Translations under genes and position numbers: made by a program | Shown here: in pieces, positions 59,895 to 64,000 of the stretch | Layout of the letters: each line of letters opens with the position of its first letter | Position numbering within the stretch: the stretch's first letter is position 1 | Source: Phyllobacterium chamaecytisi | Lineage (GTDB): Bacteria; Pseudomonadota; Alphaproteobacteria; Rhizobiales; Rhizobiaceae | Length of the DNA stretch: 64,000 nt | Assembly (NCBI RefSeq): GCF_020164455.1 | Contig: NZ_JAIQWW010000003.1 | Location: 186,001-250,000, forward strand | Direction: 5' to 3' | The notes under the pieces: generated by a model | What the model was told of the DNA's origin: nothing | Databases searched by the model: none | What the model saw: only the letters and a program-made list of their open reading frames with translations

Positions 59895-61520
59895 TCAACC
59901 CATGGTTTCAGAATCACGCAGGAGGGCTTCAAGCGTTTCTAGCCGGTCGGCTTCGATGGGCGGCTTGTCCCAACGCAGACGCGAAATGCGTGGGAACCGC
60001 ATCGCAACCCCGGATTTGTGGCGCTTTGAGCGATTGAGGCCTTCGAATGCCACCTCAAGTACAAGGCCATGTTCGGGTTCGGCCCGCACCGAGCGCACGG
60101 GGCCGAAACGCTCGGTGGTGTTGTTGCGCACGAAGGCGTCGAGCTGTTTCAGCTCTTCATCGGTAAATCCGAAATAGGCCTTGCCGACCGGCACCAGATG
60201 CGGCTCGCTTTCCGGTCCTGTCCAGACGGCAAAGGTATAATCCGAATAATAGCTCGAACGCTTGCCATGGCCGCGCTGCGCATAAACCAGCACGGCATCG
60301 ATGATGAATGGATCGCGCTTCCATTTGAACCACGGCCCTTTTGGCCGGCCCGGCACATAGGCCGACGAGCGCTGCTTCAGCATGAGCCCTTCGATGATCG
60401 GATGCGGTGGTTCCTTGCGCAGTTCGATGAGGTCGTCGAAGCTCTCGAAAGGAACCAGTGGTGAAAGATCGAAGCGCGTTGGTTCCAGGTGTTTGACGAA
60501 GGCTTCGAGGCGGGTGCGCCGTTCCGCAAATGGAAATGCGCGGATGTCCTCCTTGCCGTCAAAAAGCAGATCGTAGAGCCGGACAAAGGCTGGATGGCTT
60601 TCAAGCTGCTTGGCCGAGACGATCTTGCGGTTAAGACGCTGCTGGAGGTCGCCGAAAGCGCCGATCTCGATAGCGGTATCGACGCTGCGCGCGACGAGCA
60701 ATTCACCGTCGAGCGTGCCTTCGAAACTCATGAAATCGGCAATGTCGGGAAAGGCATGGGAGATGTCGTCGCCGGTGCGCGAATAGATACGCCGCGCTCC
60801 GCCTTCCGCCGTCAACTGCACGCGAATGCCGTCCCACTTCCATTCGGCGACGTAATCATCCGCATTGATTCTGGCATAGTCCGGCTCTTCGAGGGGCGTC
60901 GACAGCATGACCGGGCGGAACGGCGCAGCGGCAAGGCTTTCCGGCTTATCGGCAGTCTTCTCCAGCCAGGCGAACAGCGGTTGGTAGGGCGGCTTCAGCC
61001 CATGCCACAGTTCTTCGATCTCCGTGACATCGACTTCGCCGAATTGCGCCAGCGCCTGCTTGGCAAGCCTAGCCGAAACCCCGATGCGCATGCCGCCGGT
61101 GACAAGCTTCAGCAGCGCATAGCGGGCGGAGGCGTCGAGCTGATCCAGCCATTTCTCGACAAGCCTTAACGCGTCGCTGCGCGAGGCATGTTCCAGAGAA
61201 GTGACGACATCGCCGAGCGTCGGCACGGCATTGGCGCGGACGGGTTCGTCCGTTGACCAGACCAGCGAAATGGTTTCGGCGAGATCGCCGACGTAGTCAT
61301 AGGAATAGGCAAAAAGCTGCTCGTCCATGCGCTCGGCAATCAAGGTGCGGATCATCGCAGGCTTGACATTGGCGATGTTGAGATCGCCGGTGATGGCGGC
61401 AAGCGCGAGGCCACGATCCGGATCAGGCGTATCGCGGAAATAGTCGACAAGCAGCGTCAGCTTGCCGTTGCGCGCGGGGGTGAGGACCAGCCGATCAAGG
61501 AGTTGGGCGAATTCCTCCAT
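59895..61520 (-). CDS. ATP-dependent DNA ligase of the exonuclease/helicase-linked family
   Basis: A 541-aa ATP-dependent ligase. An N-terminal alpha domain (about 1-200) is followed by the nucleotidyltransferase motif K-x-D-G with adenylated lysine K228 (EWKWDGIRV), the EGTLDGELL motif (III/IIIa), EGLMLKQRSSAY (IV) and an OB domain with WFKWKRDP (motif V) to the end. This is the subclass encoded beside a metallo-beta-lactamase exonuclease and an Lhr-like helicase in many alphaproteobacteria and linked to DNA damage response. ATG 61520 directly abuts the exonuclease stop. Confidence 0.92.
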   Translation of the reverse strand: MEEFAQLLDRLVLTPARNGKLTLLVDYFRDTPDPDRGLALAAITGDLNIANVKPAMIRTLIAERMDEQLFAYSYDYVGDLAETISLVWSTDEPVRANAVPTLGDVVTSLEHASRSDALRLVEKWLDQLDASARYALLKLVTGGMRIGVSARLAKQALAQFGEVDVTEIEELWHGLKPPYQPLFAWLEKTADKPESLAAAPFRPVMLSTPLEEPDYARINADDYVAEWKWDGIRVQLTAEGGARRIYSRTGDDISHAFPDIADFMSFEGTLDGELLVARSVDTAIEIGAFGDLQQRLNRKIVSAKQLESHPAFVRLYDLLFDGKEDIRAFPFAERRTRLEAFVKHLEPTRFDLSPLVPFESFDDLIELRKEPPHPIIEGLMLKQRSSAYVPGRPKGPWFKWKRDPFIIDAVLVYAQRGHGKRSSYYSDYTFAVWTGPESEPHLVPVGKAYFGFTDEELKQLDAFVRNNTTERFGPVRSVRAEPEHGLVLEVAFEGLNRSKRHKSGVAMRFPRISRLRWDKPPIEADRLETLEALLRDSETMG

Positions 61521-62537
61521 TCAATCGCCCTCGTCTTCGTAGCCAACGAGGTGCAAGGGCCGCGCGGCGAAATCGTTCAGCTCGCACCAGCGCACCAACG
61601 CTTCCTCGCGTCCGTGGGTGACCCAGACCTCGCGCGGTCCAAGCTCGGTGATCGTGCCGGTCAGCTCGTCCCAGTCGCAATGGTCGGAAAGAATGATCGG
61701 CAGTTCGACACCGCCCTGGCGCGCCCGCTGGCGAATTCGCATCCAGCCCGAGGCAAAGCACGAGACCGGATCGGGAAAACGCCGCGCCCAGCGATCGAGA
61801 AAGGCCGAGGGCGGCCCGATGACAATGGCGCCGGCGAAATCCTGCACGCTGCCCTTCTCGGTGGTCGCCGGTGCCAAAGGTCCAAGATCGATGCCCTGCG
61901 ACTGGTAGTAGTCGCAGAGCTTCTCAAGGGCACCATGGATATAGATCGTTCGGTCATAACCTGCATCGCGCAGCATGCGGATGACCCGCTGCGCCTTGCC
62001 AAGCGCATAGGCGCCGACGAGATGGGAGCGCTCTGGGAACTGCTCGACGGATTTGAGCAGCTTGGAGATTTCGTCGCGGCTGTCGGGATGGCGGAAGACC
62101 GGCAGTGCGAAGGTCGCCTCTGTGATGAAGACATCGCAGGCGACGGGCTCGAAACCGAGGCAGGTCGGATCGGCACGGCGCTTGTAATCGCCGGAGGCGA
62201 CGATGCGCATGCCATCTTTTTCGACGGCGATCTGCGCCGAACCGAGCACATGGCCGGCCGGGTGAAAACTCACGCTGACACCATTGACCTCGATGGATTT
62301 GCCAAGTTCTGCAGCCTGTGTTTCGCCGGCGAAATTTGCGCCGTAGCGCAAGCCCATGATGTCGAGCGTCTGCTGCGTTGCCATCACCTTGTGGTGGCCT
62401 GAGCGGGCGTGATCGGAATGGCCATGGGTGATCAATGCCCGCTCGACGGGACGAACCGGATCGATATGGAAATCACCGGCCGGGGAATAGAGGCCGGCAG
62501 GCGTCGAACACAGCAGAGCTTCGGGGCGTTTCAGCAA
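61521..62537 (-). CDS. Ligase-associated metallo-beta-lactamase-fold exonuclease
   Basis: A 338-aa MBL-fold nuclease of the SNM1/Artemis-like group found with the ligase. Zinc ligands are in ALITHGHSDHARSGHH (HxHxDH) with further His and Asp at HPAGHVLGS and ASGDYKRRADP; a C-terminal LSDHCDW and WVTHGREE complete the site. TTG 62537 has GAGG six bases upstream; GTG 62558 would add seven residues with a poorer site. It probably trims DNA ends for the ligase. Confidence 0.9.
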   Translation of the reverse strand: MLKRPEALLCSTPAGLYSPAGDFHIDPVRPVERALITHGHSDHARSGHHKVMATQQTLDIMGLRYGANFAGETQAAELGKSIEVNGVSVSFHPAGHVLGSAQIAVEKDGMRIVASGDYKRRADPTCLGFEPVACDVFITEATFALPVFRHPDSRDEISKLLKSVEQFPERSHLVGAYALGKAQRVIRMLRDAGYDRTIYIHGALEKLCDYYQSQGIDLGPLAPATTEKGSVQDFAGAIVIGPPSAFLDRWARRFPDPVSCFASGWMRIRQRARQGGVELPIILSDHCDWDELTGTITELGPREVWVTHGREEALVRWCELNDFAARPLHLVGYEDEGD

Positions 62538-62645
62538 GACATTCCTCGGTTTTAACACCTAACGAACATAGGCCGCATTTGGCTCCGTGCAATCCTGACA
62601 AACAATGTCTTGGCGCTTTGAGGCCGCACAACTACATTCGCTCCA

Positions 62646-64000
62646 GTGAGCACCAGCAAATCACCCCTGGCCGATGTCGGCACCCCTCTTCTGCCACCGT
62701 CCTTCTTGAACTGGTTTCAGTCGAAGGGCTGGTCACCGCGCGCCCATCAACTTGCCTTGGTGCAGGAATCACAAGATGGGAATTCGACGCTCCTGATTGC
62801 ACCGACAGGCGCGGGCAAGACGCTGGCCGGATTTCTGCCGGCGCTGGTCGACCTGGCGCAGCGCGGCAAGAGCAATGCGTCGAGCCGCGGCATCCATACG
62901 CTGTATATCTCGCCGCTGAAGGCGCTTGCTGTCGATATCCATCGCAACCTGGAAAAACCCATCTCGGAGATGGGCCTCGATATCTCGCTCGAGACGCGCA
63001 CCGGCGATACGCCGGCCCACAAACGGCAGCGGCAGAAACTGGCGCCGCCGGACATATTGCTGACGACGCCCGAGCAGCTGGCACTTCTGATCGCGGCCAA
63101 GGATGCCGGGCGCTTCTTCGAGGATCTGCGCTATGTGATCTTCGATGAGTTGCATTCCCTCGTTACGTCCAAACGGGGCCACCTCTTGTCGCTCGGGCTG
63201 GCGCGGCTGCGGCGCTTGCAACCCGGCGTGCAAACGATAGGACTTTCCGCCACGGTCGCCGACCCGGATGGGTTGCGGCGCTGGCTTCTGCCGCAAACTG
63301 GCGGTGCACCAATGGCCAGTCTTGTCACCGTGGAGGGCGGCGCAAGACCGCACATCACCATTCTCGAATCGGACGATCATGTGCCATGGGCCGGGCATTC
63401 GGCGGTGTATGCGCTGCCGGGCATCTACGATGCGATCAAGCGGCATGGCACGACGCTGATCTTCGTCAACACCCGCAGCCAGGCAGAGCGTTTGTTCCAT
63501 GATCTGTGGATGGCGAACGACGACAATATGCCGATTGCGCTGCATCACGGCTCGCTCGATGTTGGCAAGCGGCGCAAGGTGGAGCAGGCCATGGCAGCCA
63601 ATGCCTTGCGGGCGGTGGTCGCGACATCGACGCTCGATCTCGGCATCGACTGGGGCGATGTCGATCTCGTCATTCATGTCGGGGCACCCAAGGGCGCAAG
63701 CCGCCTCGCGCAGCGCATCGGCCGTTCGAACCATCGCATGGACGAACCCTCGCGCGCGATCCTCGTTCCGGCCAATCGCTTCGAGGTGATGGAATGTCAG
63801 GCGGCGCTGGACGCCAATTATATCGGTGCGCAGGATACCCCACCGCTGGGTGACGGTTCGCTCGATGTACTGGCGCAGCACGTGCTCGGCATGGCCTGCG
63901 CCGAGCCGTTCCGGGCAGACGATCTCTACGCTGAAGTCACCACCGCCCTGCCCTACGCGGCGCTGCCTCGTGAAACCTTCGATCGCATCGTCGATTTCGT
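62646..64000 (+). CDS. Ligase-associated Lhr-type DEXH helicase (3'-truncated)
   Basis: The frame is open from GTG 62646 to the window end (451 codons) with no stop. Helicase motifs: Walker A APTGAGKT (52-59), TxxxxLP-type segments, DEXH box as DELH (167-170), SATVAD (motif III), STLDLGIDWGDVDLVIHVG (motif V) and RIGRSNHR (motif VI). It is divergent from the exonuclease and ligase, sharing an 108-bp intergenic region. The full family protein is about 800-850 aa, so the second half is outside. A smaller PdeM phosphoesterase often follows it. Confidence 0.93.
   Translation, partial: MSTSKSPLADVGTPLLPPSFLNWFQSKGWSPRAHQLALVQESQDGNSTLLIAPTGAGKTLAGFLPALVDLAQRGKSNASSRGIHTLYISPLKALAVDIHRNLEKPISEMGLDISLETRTGDTPAHKRQRQKLAPPDILLTTPEQLALLIAAKDAGRFFEDLRYVIFDELHSLVTSKRGHLLSLGLARLRRLQPGVQTIGLSATVADPDGLRRWLLPQTGGAPMASLVTVEGGARPHITILESDDHVPWAGHSAVYALPGIYDAIKRHGTTLIFVNTRSQAERLFHDLWMANDDNMPIALHHGSLDVGKRRKVEQAMAANALRAVVATSTLDLGIDWGDVDLVIHVGAPKGASRLAQRIGRSNHRMDEPSRAILVPANRFEVMECQAALDANYIGAQDTPPLGDGSLDVLAQHVLGMACAEPFRADDLYAEVTTALPYAALPRETFDRIVDF

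Noticed and set aside
62769-63881. 370-codon minus-strand frame at the right end
   Set aside because: The plus strand encodes a helicase with all motifs in order, so this is its shadow.

Overview
The window looks like a chromosome or chromid segment of an alphaproteobacterium of the order Hyphomicrobiales (Rhizobiales), probably near Brucella/Ochrobactrum/Phyllobacterium. The reasons are family-level: a frc-type sugar ABC operon with a small kinase, a nasST-controlled nitrate operon, DUF992 and DUF922 secreted proteins, many tripartite tricarboxylate and ABC uptake systems, and the ligase/exonuclease/Lhr-helicase repair module typical of these bacteria. Composition is even and GC-rich. I saw no phage, transposase, tRNA, rRNA or CRISPR array. 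It is a catabolic and transport-rich accessory region.

Region 1 (1-14.3 kb, all + strand) is one catabolic locus. It holds two tripartite tricarboxylate (TTT) transporters (tctA-tctB-tctC at 1-3.0 kb and tctC-tctA-tctB at 10.5-13.5 kb), a thiamine-diphosphate enzyme, a beta-hydroxyacid dehydrogenase, a bicupin protein, an EutA-like ASKHA protein without EutB/EutC, a LysR regulator, a TerC-family membrane protein and a class II aldolase. The substrate is not evident.

Region 2 (14.3-20.8 kb) is a complete set for L-threonate/D-erythronate-type tetronate degradation: ltnD-otnI-otnK(-acyP) on the minus strand, and a LacI-family regulator with otnC on the plus strand. Two TGGYAGCGCTGCCA operators lie between the two arms. 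A ROK-family protein follows whose motifs are in circularly permuted order. Region 3 (20.8-23.9 kb) carries secreted proteins: DUF992, a DUF922 zinc-protease-like protein, a class C beta-lactamase and a small hypothetical protein.

Region 4 (24.2-35.0 kb) is nitrate assimilation: nasT-nasS, then nrtABC-nirBD-nasA. Before nrtA there are tandem NtrC-like sites, a consensus sigma-54 promoter and a leader with two ANTAR-type hexaloop hairpins. The second hairpin overlaps an intrinsic terminator, so nitrogen control of initiation and NasT control of elongation appear stacked on one transcript.

Region 5 (35-44.3 kb) has a CAP-domain lipoprotein, small membrane proteins, DoxX, a polar amino acid ABC operon, a DUF892 ferritin-like protein, and an SDR-dgoK-dgoA-lactonase operon for a galactonate-type sugar acid. 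That operon is preceded by three repeats phased at about 21 bp. Region 6 (44.3-51.9 kb) is a frc-type sugar ABC operon (frcB-frcC-frcA-isomerase-frcK) divergent from a ROK repressor, an RbsD/FucU mutarotase and a PfkB kinase. Every non-overlapping gap of the frc operon carries a palindromic repeat element. Region 7 (51.9-58.1 kb) holds vapBC and an oppABC-DF peptide ABC operon. Region 8 (58.3-64 kb) is DNA repair: photolyase, ATP-dependent ligase, exonuclease and a divergent Lhr-type helicase that runs off the window.
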